This document shows positions 7,813 to 16,321 of a DNA stretch of 64,000 bases, piece after piece. The stretch covers positions 26,410-90,409 of the forward strand of contig SVTY01000008.1 of the NCBI GenBank assembly GCA_015063535.1, read 5' to 3'. A program made the translations under genes and the position numbers. Numbering within the stretch: position 1 is the first letter of the stretch; each line of letters opens with the position of its first letter. The DNA comes from Oscillospiraceae bacterium. Its GTDB lineage: Bacteria > Bacillota > Clostridia > Oscillospirales > CAG-272. The notes beneath the pieces are model-generated. The model was given only the letters and a program-made list of their open reading frames with translations, was not told the origin of the DNA and made no database searches.

Positions 7813-8820
7813 ATGACACACGTAGAATCGACCGTTGCCAAGCTGTTCGCAGAAGAACGCCTTCGGAATGTTGCCATCCGTGCAGGCATCGGAGAGCGAC
7901 CGCTCCTGACCTATTTCAAAAGCACTTCGCAGGAGCTGAATGAATCGACCCTGTTTGACATGGCTTCGGTGACGAAAATTCTGTCCGTCACACAGCTCAT
8001 GCTCATAGCACTCGACCGTGGCTTGATCGCCTTGGACACGCCTGTTTCCCGATATTTTGAAAACGGCGGCGAGCTGACCGTTAAGCATCTGCTGACCCAT
8101 ACCATGGGGATCGGTCACAAAAATCTCCGCAAGGACGGTACCACCTATGAAACCGTCGGAGAGTATATTCTTTCGCTCCCCTCCGATATCCCGATCGGAA
8201 GTGATGTGCTGTATAGCTGTCCCGCCTTTATCCTGTTGGGCAAAATTCTGGAGCAGATCTTCGGAAAGCCGCTGAACCTCCTGTTTTCCCAACTGGTTGC
8301 CGATCCCTTGGGCATGAGTCGGAGCTCCTTCCTGCCCACCGACCGTCAAAACATCGTCAATGCCAATCAGACCGATGATCTGTTGGGCGTTGTGAACGAT
8401 TACAACTGTCGGCATCTGGGCGGTGTTGCGGGAAATGCGGGCGTGTTCTCCTGCGTTGCCGATCTCGACCGCTTTTGTCATATGCTTCTGAATCACGGCG
8501 CTCCCCTGTACTCTGAGCAGACCTTTTCCCTTTCGATCCAAAACCATACCCCCGATATGTCCGACGCACGGGGCTTGGGGTATCTTTACGTGGACGAACG
8601 CTACAAGCAAACGGGTGAGCTTTTCCCCACAGGAAGCTTCGGTCACTGCGGACACACAGGACAGCTTCTCTTTGTTGATCCCGCCGGTGGTCTGTATGTC
8701 ATCATCCTGACCGATGCCACTCGGTGCAACGTGGCGAAATACGGACATGACGAATATCACCTCGTCAAGGAAATGCGAGAGCTTCTCTGCAACGCCGTCA
8801 AAGCCGACCTCGGACTATAA
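7813..8820 (+). CDS. Serine hydrolase of the class C beta-lactamase/PBP4 fold
   Basis: 335 residues without a signal peptide. The SxxK motif is SVTK near residue 55 (MASVTKILSVTQ), the second motif YxN is represented by YSC (YSCPAFILLGK), and the third, KTG-like, motif is HTG (GHCGHTGQ). These place it in the beta-lactamase family pfam00144, which includes esterases and D-peptidases as well as lactamases. The predicted cytoplasmic location and the missing Asn of YxN argue against a classical beta-lactamase. It has its own promoter and terminator and stands opposite the TetR operon. Confidence 0.87.
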   Translation: MTHVESTVAKLFAEERLRNVAIRAGIGERPLLTYFKSTSQELNESTLFDMASVTKILSVTQLMLIALDRGLIALDTPVSRYFENGGELTVKHLLTHTMGIGHKNLRKDGTTYETVGEYILSLPSDIPIGSDVLYSCPAFILLGKILEQIFGKPLNLLFSQLVADPLGMSRSSFLPTDRQNIVNANQTDDLLGVVNDYNCRHLGGVAGNAGVFSCVADLDRFCHMLLNHGAPLYSEQTFSLSIQNHTPDMSDARGLGYLYVDERYKQTGELFPTGSFGHCGHTGQLLFVDPAGGLYVIILTDATRCNVAKYGHDEYHLVKEMRELLCNAVKADLGL

Positions 8821-8871
8821 AATCACTCCTTGCGGGTTCTTGAAAGAAAACGATCCCCGGAAGAATGGGTG

Positions 8872-8920
8872 AAAAAGAGAGAACAAATCGGTTTATAGCC
8901 GAGATGTCCTCTCTTTTTCT
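8872..8920 (+). terminator. Terminator after the serine hydrolase gene
   Basis: AAAAAGAGAGA pairs with TCTCTTTTT around an inner hairpin containing TCGG/GCCGA, then a T tail. Confidence 0.7.
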
Positions 8921-8930
8921 GTTAGTGATG

Positions 8931-9126
8931 TTTTTGCTAACGCAAAAGTGATGTTATGCTACGCATAATGATGTTGCTCGCCAAGGCTCACAGTGATGTG
9001 ATGTTTGCCCACTGTGCCGAAGGCACAACATCATTCACGCAGTGAACATCACAAGGCGAAGCCGTCATCACTTGCCTGCAAGGGCAAACATCGTTTAGCG
9101 TGATTTGTCCGTTAAGGACATCACGC
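8931..9126. repeat. Hairpin array with TGATG/CATCA spacers
   Basis: A gene-free stretch built from successive short palindromes with different stems, for example GTGCC-GAA-GGCAC, TTCAC-GCA-GTGAA and a nested AGCGTGA...TCACGCT enclosing TGTCC/GGACA. In the left half the palindromes are separated by TGATG, in the right half by CATCA, so the array is itself roughly palindromic. Related arrays lie at 37108 and 61355. It sits between convergent genes. Confidence 0.8.
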
Positions 9127-9149
9127 TAAAATGGGGGGATCGTTTTCTT

Positions 9150-10805
9150 TTATTGACGTTCTCCGACGGTTCGTGCCATGGCAAGCGCTTCGTCGATGTT
9201 GGCAAGGAAATGTTCCTCTCCCACCGCTTCCACAAAGCCCGCATGCTTCATGACCTCCATGGGTTGTTCGTTTACATGAGACAGCAACAGAACCATTCCC
9301 CGTGCCGTACAGGTGCGGTGCAAGGCTTCCAGACTGCGCATAGCGGAGCCGTCGATCGACGGTACGTTCCGCATCCGCAGGATCATCACTCGGTCGCCCT
9401 CCTTGAAGGGAAAGCCCGAAAATTTCTCGGAATCGGCAAAGAACATAGGGCCATCGATCTCAAACACCGCCGTATGCTCGGGGATGTCCTTCAGCCGTCC
9501 GCCGTCGGTCTTTGAATGCTCGTCTGCCGCCGACCAGGCACGCACATGGGTCACGTCCGCCATTCGCTTCATGAACAGCACCACCGCTACGATCATGCCC
9601 ACGGCAATGGCGACCACCAGATCAAAGATCACCGTCAGCACAAAGGTCAGCACCAGCACGAGGATATCGCTTTTGGGCGCACGGCGGCAAATGCGGACGA
9701 ACTGCCGCCACTCGCTCATATTATACGCCACCATAAAGAGGATGGCGGCAATGATGGGCATGGGGATCCATGCGGCATAGGGCATCAGAAGCACCAAAAT
9801 GAGCAACAGAACCACCGCATGGACAATGCCCGAAACAGGCGAGCGTCCGCCGTTCTTGACATTGGCGGCGGTACGGGCGATGGCACCCGTGGCGGGAATG
9901 CCGCCGAACAGTCCTGAACAGATGTTCCCCGCTCCCTGTGCGATCAGCTCGGTATTGGAATCGTGGCGGTCGCCGATCATGCCGTCGGACACCACGCAGG
10001 AAAGCAGAGATTCAATGGCGGCAAGAATGGCGATGGTAAAGGCACTGGGCAACAGGGCTTTGATCATCTCCCAGTCCACATGCGGAAAGGAAAAGGTGGG
10101 AAGCTGTCGGGAAATGGTATAGAGATCGCCGATGGTATTGACCTCCAAGGGAAGCAGCTTGACCATCAACACGCCGACCACCACAGCGACCAGTGAGCCG
10201 GGAATCTTGTTGAGGTATTTGATCCTCTGCCATACAATGAGGATCGCCAAGCCGACCAGTCCCACGACCAACGCCTGCCAATTCAGCGTGGTAAAGGAGC
10301 GGACGATGGCGACCGCCTTTTCGGAGGTCTCCACGGCGTGGGTACCGGGGGCAAAGGTCAGACCGAGAAAATCCTTGACCTGTCCGATGACGATGGTCAC
10401 GGCGATCCCTGCGGTAAAGCCTGTGGTAATGGTATAGGGGATGTATTTGATGAGAGAGCCGAGACGGCAAAGCCCCATCAAAATCAGGAGCAGCCCAGCC
10501 ATCAGAGTGGCAAGCACCAGCCCCTCTATGCCGAACTGCGCCACGATGCCCGCCACGATGGTGGCAAAGGCGGCGGTCGGCCCCGAAATATTGACACGGC
10601 TTCCGCCGAGCAGGGCGATGACAAAGCCCGCTACGATAGCGGTATACAGCCCCTTTTCGGGAGAAACGCCCGATGCGATGGCAAGGGCGATGGACAGCGG
10701 CAGAGCGATGATGGCAACGATAACGCCCGCCACCAGATCGCTTGCCAGCTTCTTGCCGTTGTAGTCCTTAAGTGCGGTAATGATCTTGGGTTGAAACAGT
10801 TTCAT
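9150..10805 (-). CDS. SulP-family inorganic anion transporter
   Basis: 551 residues from the ATG at 10805, which has GAGGAAG 4 bp upstream; the open frame extends further but that part is not SulP-like. The N-terminal ~400 residues hold the hydrophobic SulP core, beginning with VAGVIVAIIALPLSIALAIA and the phosphate/sulfate-type segment SGPTAAFATIVAG. A STAS domain occupies about residues 420-535, with MILRMRNVPSIDGSAMRSLE, in which Ser follows DG as in other STAS domains. SulP proteins carry sulfate, bicarbonate or other anions. It is monocistronic. The adjacent cysK makes sulfate plausible but does not prove it. Confidence 0.93.
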   Translation of the reverse strand: MKLFQPKIITALKDYNGKKLASDLVAGVIVAIIALPLSIALAIASGVSPEKGLYTAIVAGFVIALLGGSRVNISGPTAAFATIVAGIVAQFGIEGLVLATLMAGLLLILMGLCRLGSLIKYIPYTITTGFTAGIAVTIVIGQVKDFLGLTFAPGTHAVETSEKAVAIVRSFTTLNWQALVVGLVGLAILIVWQRIKYLNKIPGSLVAVVVGVLMVKLLPLEVNTIGDLYTISRQLPTFSFPHVDWEMIKALLPSAFTIAILAAIESLLSCVVSDGMIGDRHDSNTELIAQGAGNICSGLFGGIPATGAIARTAANVKNGGRSPVSGIVHAVVLLLILVLLMPYAAWIPMPIIAAILFMVAYNMSEWRQFVRICRRAPKSDILVLVLTFVLTVIFDLVVAIAVGMIVAVVLFMKRMADVTHVRAWSAADEHSKTDGGRLKDIPEHTAVFEIDGPMFFADSEKFSGFPFKEGDRVMILRMRNVPSIDGSAMRSLEALHRTCTARGMVLLLSHVNEQPMEVMKHAGFVEAVGEEHFLANIDEALAMARTVGERQ

Positions 10806-10937
10806 GATCTTCCTCGATGATACAATAAAATGCGATTCCGAAGAACCGCTCAATATTATACAACTTTCCTTGTGCAAATGCAATAGGTTTGGCAAATCTT
10901 TTTTGGAGAAAACGACAATTTTTTGTATAAAAAGCAA

Positions 10938-11200
10938 GGCGGGCGAACTGCGTTCGCCCGTTTAATCCGTTTCAAATTGCATTATTTTCGGACAGTCGAG
11001 GACGCCTGTCCCTACAATAAAATTAAAAAATATTTTTTGCAATGTTTTCTTTTGCTTACTTTTCTTTTTTAAAAGCTTTGAGCACGACTGCTGCCCAAAG
11101 GCAGATAAAAGGAGTGCGAAAAGGGAAAAAGCAACGAGCATCACAACCGGCAGGGCGTGAGGCGACTATGCTTTTGACCGCCAGTAAGACGCACCCTCAC
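10938..11200. repeat. Intergenic repeat mosaic (hairpin, half of repeat A, repeat B)
   Basis: Between sulP and cysK there is a GGGCGAAC-TGC-GTTCGCCC hairpin (10938-10958), a lone left arm of repeat A (10990-11017), then a decayed repeat B T-rich segment (11035-11074) and its usual right edge GTAAGACGCACCCTC near 11189. No coding signal was recognised in this stretch. The first hairpin may terminate neighbouring transcripts. Confidence 0.7.
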
Positions 11201-11204
11201 TCCT

Positions 11205-12131
11205 CTAACTAAACAACGGTGTGGAGAAATAGCGTTCGGCGGTATCGGGCAGGACGGTGACGACGGTTTTTCCCTTGCCCAGCTTTTTTGCCAGCTTCAA
11301 GGCGGCGGCGACGTTTGTGCCGCTACTGATGCCGCACATAATGCCCTCCTTGCTTGCCAAGTCCTTGGCGGTTTGCAGGGCTTCCTCGTCCTTGATGATG
11401 CACACATCATCGTAAATATTCTGATTCAGAATGGCGGGGATCACACCGTCACCGATACCCATTTGCACGTGCGTACCGATGGAGCCGCCCGACAGGATCG
11501 CCGCATTTTCGGGTTCCACTGCCCAAATGAGCATATCGGGATTTTCTGCCTTGAGGGTCTCCCCGATCCCCGTAATGGTTCCGCCCGTGCCGATGCCCGA
11601 GCAAAAGCCGTGGATGGGGCCATTCACCTGCTCAAGGATCTCTCTGCCCGTGGCACTCCGCTGAATGGCGGGATTGGCGGGGTTCTCAAACTGCTGAGGC
11701 ACGAACACCCTCGGATCAGCCTCCTTCATCCGCAACGCCATTGCCAAGCACTCCTCGATACAAAGCCCGATGTTGCCGTCGTCGTGGACAAGGATCACCT
11801 CAGCGCCGTAATGCTCCACCAGCTTCCGCCGCTCCTCGCTGACCGAATCGGGCATGATGATCTTCACCCGATAGCCCTTCACCGCACCCACCAAAGCCAG
11901 TCCGATGCCCTGATTGCCACTGGTCGGCTCAACGATGACGGTATCGGGAGACAGCAAGCCCTGCTCCTCTGCCACACGCAGCATGTTGAAGGCAGTCCGT
12001 GTTTTGATGGAGCCGCCCACGTTCAAGCCCTCGAACTTGACAAGGATCTCGGCATCCTCCGAATCTGTCATATGATGCAAACGGATCATAGGCGTATTGC
12101 CCATGGCGTCCAATATGGTATCACAAATCAT
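11205..12131 (-). CDS. cysK: Cysteine synthase A (O-acetylserine sulfhydrylase)
   Basis: 308 residues, the usual CysK length. The PLP lysine lies in GGSIKTRTAFNM, the substrate loop is PTSGNQGIGLA, and the PLP phosphate-binding loop is CSGIGTGGTITG. The enzyme makes L-cysteine from O-acetylserine and sulfide in the cytoplasm. The ribosome site AAAGGAGA is 5 bp from the ATG. Its promoter has an unusual place: the -35 box is in the loop of the terminator of the upstream glycyl radical operon. No cysE lies nearby. Confidence 0.95.
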   Translation of the reverse strand: MICDTILDAMGNTPMIRLHHMTDSEDAEILVKFEGLNVGGSIKTRTAFNMLRVAEEQGLLSPDTVIVEPTSGNQGIGLALVGAVKGYRVKIIMPDSVSEERRKLVEHYGAEVILVHDDGNIGLCIEECLAMALRMKEADPRVFVPQQFENPANPAIQRSATGREILEQVNGPIHGFCSGIGTGGTITGIGETLKAENPDMLIWAVEPENAAILSGGSIGTHVQMGIGDGVIPAILNQNIYDDVCIIKDEEALQTAKDLASKEGIMCGISSGTNVAAALKLAKKLGKGKTVVTVLPDTAERYFSTPLFS

Positions 12132-12167
12132 AGCTTTCTCCTTTGAGGTCTGACACTATACCTTATC

Positions 12168-12196
12168 ATTATATCAAACCCCGAGGCGATTGTCAA
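12168..12196 (-). promoter_or_regulatory. Promoter of cysK, -35 inside a terminator loop
   Basis: Minus strand TTGACA (12196-12191), a 17-bp spacer and TATAAT (12173-12168). The -35 lies in the loop of the hairpin at 12179-12207 and the spacer includes its second arm. Confidence 0.85.
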
Positions 12197-12207
12197 CCGC
12201 CTCGGGG
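12179..12207 (-). terminator. Terminator of the glycyl radical enzyme operon
   Basis: Perfect 10-bp GC-rich stem CCCCGAGGCG / CGCCTCGGGG with a 9-base loop. On the minus strand it is followed by only a short T run (TTTGATAT); on the plus strand by CAATTTTC. Confidence 0.65.
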
Positions 12208-12241
12208 CAATTTTCATGATAAAACGTGGGGAGAATCGGTT

Positions 12242-14458
12242 TTACATCCCTTCCAGGAAGCGATCCACCACCAGCTGACGGAATTTGGGAGACAGAGAGG
12301 CGAAATACGCCGTAAAGCCCGTGACCCGCACCACAAGGTCAGGGTGAAGATTGGGGTTCTCATTTGCCTCCAACAGCTTCTCGCCGTCCAGAATGTTGAT
12401 GTTGATGAGCGTTCCTCCCTGCTCGAAGTGCGCACGGATAAGCTGTAACACCACGTCAATGCCCCCCTCCTCCTCGGTGAGCTTGGGATCAAACTCCAGC
12501 TGAAGGGGTGCCGTGTTACCGTAGCCGCACTGCACCGATGCGATGCCCTCGGATTGCGCCGTTACCGCTCCGTCCTTACGGAAATGCGGATTCGGATTGG
12601 CTCCGTGGGACAGAGGCTCTGCTCGGCGGCGACCGTTGGGCATGGTGCCGACCGCCGCTCCGTATTCGATGCTTCTCGCCCAAGAGAACCACCCGGGAAT
12701 AAGCTGTCTACCCTTCGGCATGGGCTGTGCCTTCACCGCCCGCGCAAAGGTCTCGGTCAGCCGCTTTGCCCAAGCGTCGGCAAGACTGCCGCCGCTACAA
12801 TATTTGGGAACGGATGCCATGATGTCATGCACACGCTGATCGGCAAAATCGGTATCCAGTGCCTCATACAACACGCCCCAATCCAGCTTTTTCTCCCGCT
12901 CGATGCGCTGCTCGATGGCTGCCAGAGAATCGGCGACCACGGCAAGTCCGGCTCCGTCCACGCCCACGGTGAACAGCTCGGCGCACTCGGAGGCGTCCTT
13001 GCCCTCCTCAAGGCAATGGTGGAACATCAGATTCATCACAAGCTCGGGGGTCACCGCATGTACATGATCCAAGTGGTGATTGACCCCCTTGGCGATCACG
13101 TCCAGTGCGATCTGCAAATGCATCTCAAACAAGCCGTACAGTGACTCCACCGATGGTTCGGGAACATAGCGAAGCTCCTCCAATGCAACCTCCAGCACCT
13201 TGGCAATGTTGACCTTCACCGTGTCGTTCATGGGAAATTCCCTGCCCGGCACGCACATCCAGTTACAGCCCACGGCGATCCTCTCCCTTGCTACCGACCG
13301 ATCCACGCCGTTTCGCATGTAGCCCTCGCACAGGGTCTTGTCACAGCAGAAGCGGGGAAAGCCGTTCTTGTTGCGGAAGAGGCACGCCACCGCATGGCGC
13401 AAAAAGGCGGGGTCGCAGTTGTCATGCACCCGAACGGTCAGATTGCAGGAGATGTTGATGGCATCCGCCCCGTCCAAGATCAGATAGGACAGATGGTTTG
13501 TGAGGTCACGGTCGTTTTCGTCCACGCCCGATATCTGATAGTAGTGGGGGTCGATGAGAAGCAGATTGGCAATGAGGAACTTTGCCGTTTCATCGTCCAG
13601 CCGTCCCGCCGCCACGTCCGCCTCGTAATAGGGGAGCAGAAGCGTATCCAACTGAAAGCCCGCTCCGTCCCGTGTATAGATACGGGCGGCGCAGTTGAAG
13701 AACGCCACCCACTGGCACGCCTCATGAAAGGTCTTGGGTGCCCCCATGCGTACATTCTCACAGACACACAGCATGGTCTGTAAGGACTCCCTCAGCTCGG
13801 GGCGTTCCTCGGCGGGGATCATTTCCCGAATCGCTTCGATGTGGCGGTCGATAAACGCCACGATGGCAAGCACCACTCGCTCCTCGGCATCGTAAAATGC
13901 CTGTTTGTCGGGATTGACCGTTCGGTAATAGCGGATCTTTTCCAAAAGTCCGCCAAAGCCGAGAGAGAGCCCGATGCGGTAGTCGCAGGCAAAATGGGCA
14001 TCGCCGTCAATACCCGTGGTCAGATTGTATTTCTTTTGCAGTGGCTTCAGCTCGTCATAGGGGTAGGTCTTTTCATCCCACCGCTTGCTCCACTGTGCCG
14101 TCACGCCCGACGACATGAAATTGCGGAGCCTTTCGTTTTTCTTGATCCAATCGGGCATATAGTGGATATCGCCCCGATAGTTCACCAGCATATCCCGCCA
14201 TCTGCCGCAGAGCATCTCCATGGGGTCTACATAGGCGGGGTGCGCCCCGATGACCCGACAGAAATTCTCGCACATACCGTCGAGTCCGTAAAAGCTGCCG
14301 TTCTCGCTGTTGTAGCAGGGCTCCACATAGTAGCCATCGGGCAGCGGCACGGTTCCGAAATCGTCCAGATCGGTATAGCCGTTCTGCGCTCGCTTTTGCA
14401 GGGTATGTTCAATTTTTGTGCGGCGCATTGCCGCCAAGCGATCCTTGTAGGTCAGCAT
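12242..14458 (-). CDS. Glycyl radical enzyme, PFL-like, new subgroup
   Basis: 738 residues from the ATG at 14458 with GGAGG 12 bp upstream; the longer open frame runs into the activase gene. The C-terminus has the glycyl radical loop RVTGFTAYF, with the radical on Gly714. The thiyl Cys is predicted as Cys398 in AVGCNWMCVPGREFPMND. Eliminases such as choline-, glycerol- and isethionate-acting members have Cys-x-Glu here; this protein has Cys-Asn-Trp, so the usual catalytic Glu is absent, and PFL's Cys-Cys pair is absent too. The gene overlaps its activase by 50 bp and ends an operon with four Gfo/Idh dehydrogenases. A radical cleavage or elimination on a sugar- or cyclitol-derived substrate is inferred; the substrate is unknown. 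Confidence 0.85.
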   Translation of the reverse strand: MLTYKDRLAAMRRTKIEHTLQKRAQNGYTDLDDFGTVPLPDGYYVEPCYNSENGSFYGLDGMCENFCRVIGAHPAYVDPMEMLCGRWRDMLVNYRGDIHYMPDWIKKNERLRNFMSSGVTAQWSKRWDEKTYPYDELKPLQKKYNLTTGIDGDAHFACDYRIGLSLGFGGLLEKIRYYRTVNPDKQAFYDAEERVVLAIVAFIDRHIEAIREMIPAEERPELRESLQTMLCVCENVRMGAPKTFHEACQWVAFFNCAARIYTRDGAGFQLDTLLLPYYEADVAAGRLDDETAKFLIANLLLIDPHYYQISGVDENDRDLTNHLSYLILDGADAINISCNLTVRVHDNCDPAFLRHAVACLFRNKNGFPRFCCDKTLCEGYMRNGVDRSVARERIAVGCNWMCVPGREFPMNDTVKVNIAKVLEVALEELRYVPEPSVESLYGLFEMHLQIALDVIAKGVNHHLDHVHAVTPELVMNLMFHHCLEEGKDASECAELFTVGVDGAGLAVVADSLAAIEQRIEREKKLDWGVLYEALDTDFADQRVHDIMASVPKYCSGGSLADAWAKRLTETFARAVKAQPMPKGRQLIPGWFSWARSIEYGAAVGTMPNGRRRAEPLSHGANPNPHFRKDGAVTAQSEGIASVQCGYGNTAPLQLEFDPKLTEEEGGIDVVLQLIRAHFEQGGTLININILDGEKLLEANENPNLHPDLVVRVTGFTAYFASLSPKFRQLVVDRFLEGM

Positions 14459-15218
14459 AAGTACGCAATTCCTCCATTTTTTCTTTTGTGGGAACCGAAA
14501 ATGCGGGGCGGCAAAGACCCAGTGCCTCTGCCTTGGACTGCCCCAACGGATGATAGGGCAACAGCTCGTAGCCCCGAAGATGCCGAAGAGTACGCAAGAA
14601 GTCCGCCGTTTCCGCAATATTTTTCTGTGTGTCGTTGACCCCGGGAATGATGGGCGTGCGGATCAGCATGGGCACACCGAGAGCATCCGCCCTTCGCAGA
14701 TTCTCCAGAATGCGACGGTTGCTCACCCCCGTGTAGGTGCGGTGAAGCCCGTCATCCATCACCTTGATATCCGCCATCAGCAGGTCGATCCCCGACAAAA
14801 GCTCCTCGTCATAGCGGATCATACTGCTTTCGATGGCAACCGAAATTCCTTCCCTACGGCACGCCTCGATCAGCTCCCTCGTAAAGGCGGGCTGAGCCAA
14901 TGGCTCTCCCCCCGATACCGTCACGCCGCCTATCTGTCCGTAATAGGCCCTGTCACGCAGAACCTCCTCCATGACCTCCTCTGCGCACATTTCCCGACCG
15001 CACATCACCCGTGCGCCCGAATAACAGCCCTCGGCGCATTTGCCGCACCCGATACACCGTTCGGGATAGAACAGCTCCTGCGGCTCATAGGAGATACATT
15101 CGGGATTGTGGCACCAAGCGCAACGAAGCGGACAGCCCTTGAGAAAGACCACGGTACGGATACCCGGTCCGTCATGGGTGGAAAACCGCTCGATATCGGC
15201 GACCAGTCCCTTGATCAT
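14409..15218 (-). CDS. Glycyl radical enzyme activase (radical SAM)
   Basis: 269 residues. The radical-SAM cluster motif CxxxCxxC is CPLRCAWC near residues 29-36. A ferredoxin-like insert with CIGCGKCAEGC follows at about 55-65, plus one further Cys in RVMCGREM; only one complete 4Fe-4S motif is visible, where many activases of this type have two. GGVTVSGGEPLAQP is the SAM-binding GGE-type motif. The enzyme makes 5'-deoxyadenosyl radical to install the glycyl radical on the enzyme encoded next, with which it overlaps. Its ATG overlaps the stop of the upstream oxidoreductase (ATGA), so the two are coupled. Confidence 0.93.
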   Translation of the reverse strand: MIKGLVADIERFSTHDGPGIRTVVFLKGCPLRCAWCHNPECISYEPQELFYPERCIGCGKCAEGCYSGARVMCGREMCAEEVMEEVLRDRAYYGQIGGVTVSGGEPLAQPAFTRELIEACRREGISVAIESSMIRYDEELLSGIDLLMADIKVMDDGLHRTYTGVSNRRILENLRRADALGVPMLIRTPIIPGVNDTQKNIAETADFLRTLRHLRGYELLPYHPLGQSKAEALGLCRPAFSVPTKEKMEELRTYADLQGSLGGNAPHKN

Positions 15219-16321
15219 ACCCGCTCCACCGCCTCGGCATGTCGGCTCTTATCGGAGCGTCTTGCCGCCTCGATCATGGCGATAACGTCCGCATTGAAAT
15301 CGGCGGTAAGCGTCGGATGCACAGGCTTTCCCTCCAAGCGGTGGGCGGCATACTGCCAAGGCATGTTGGCATAGACCTCCTGTGCAGACAGACTGACGGT
15401 GGGCAGCTCCTTGCCCGTCATGTCTACCGCCGCCACGAACGATTCGCCGTCGGGCGTGCCGTCGCACCAGATCACACCGTCGGAGCAGACCAGCTCAGGT
15501 CCTGTGGGCATCCGACGGCGGGGGGTCGTCCATGTCCCCTCACAGACCGAAAAGCCCTCCTCATAGCGGGCGACCGCAACCAGATTGTCCTCCACGTCTC
15601 CGTAAGGCGTTCCCAAGTTTTGCGAGAGCGACATCATATCGTCAGGCACTCTGCCGAACAGCCAACGGGTAAAATAACAGCCATAGCAAAGAATATCCAA
15701 GTAGGCACCGCCGCCGAATTCCTCCCGATACCACCAGGTACGGCTTCTTTCCTCATCGGTCATGTCCTCCGCATTGGCAGCAACGCCTCTGTGCCGTGCG
15801 CCCTTTCCGAGAGGCCCCGTGTGACCGTTCAGATAGCGAAGCTTCTTCAGCTCGCCGCACACACCGCTGTCAAGCGTCGCCTTCATTTCCCTCACGTATT
15901 TTCTCCATGCCACGGGCCAGTTGACGAACACCCGCACGCCAAATTCCTCCCGCAGAGAGGCAATGGCACGGGCTTCCTCCACCGTGGTCGCCATGGGCTT
16001 TTCCACGATCACGTCGATCCCTCGGCGTGCCACCTCACGGGCGACCTCCGCCTTGTTGCAGTTCTCGCACAAAATATACGCCACGTCGGGCTTGACCGTA
16101 TCCAGCATCTCCCGATAATCGGCAAAGGAGGTGGTATGGTAGGTGTTGACGATATTGTTCAGATTCCATGCTCTCGTATACCGCTTCTCGGTCTGCTCGG
16201 GAATGGCGGCAGGCGTGTCTGCCACGCCGCACAGCTCGGTATCGGGCTGACCGTCGATATACAGGGCGATCTCATTGGCATGCATGTGGGCAGTTCCCAC
16301 GATCACGGCTCGGATGCTCAT
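15215..16321 (-). CDS. Gfo/Idh/MocA-family oxidoreductase (1)
   Basis: 368 residues. The N-terminal NAD(P)-binding part starts MSIRAVIVGTAHMHAN, with GTAHMH in place of the usual GxGxxG, as in several distant family members. The conserved catalytic-site motif is VIVEKPMAT, with the Lys near residue 112. The C-terminal substrate domain includes YLDILCYGCYFTRWLFG, where H-bonding positions differ from inositol dehydrogenase. Members oxidise or reduce one hydroxyl of a sugar, polyol or glycoside. It overlaps the activase start by 4 bp and the preceding dehydrogenase by 4 bp, inside the glycyl radical operon. Exact substrate unknown. Confidence 0.88.
   Translation of the reverse strand: MSIRAVIVGTAHMHANEIALYIDGQPDTELCGVADTPAAIPEQTEKRYTRAWNLNNIVNTYHTTSFADYREMLDTVKPDVAYILCENCNKAEVAREVARRGIDVIVEKPMATTVEEARAIASLREEFGVRVFVNWPVAWRKYVREMKATLDSGVCGELKKLRYLNGHTGPLGKGARHRGVAANAEDMTDEERSRTWWYREEFGGGAYLDILCYGCYFTRWLFGRVPDDMMSLSQNLGTPYGDVEDNLVAVARYEEGFSVCEGTWTTPRRRMPTGPELVCSDGVIWCDGTPDGESFVAAVDMTGKELPTVSLSAQEVYANMPWQYAAHRLEGKPVHPTLTADFNADVIAMIEAARRSDKSRHAEAVERV

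Noticed and set aside
8931..9126. Possible CRISPR array
   Set aside because: The repeated unit is only a 5-bp spacer between different palindromes; there are no equal repeats, no unique spacers of constant length and no cas genes. The same applies to 37108 and 61355.
11041..11200. Possible small gene between sulP and cysK
   Set aside because: Only repeat-derived frames with no ribosome site or conserved motif.
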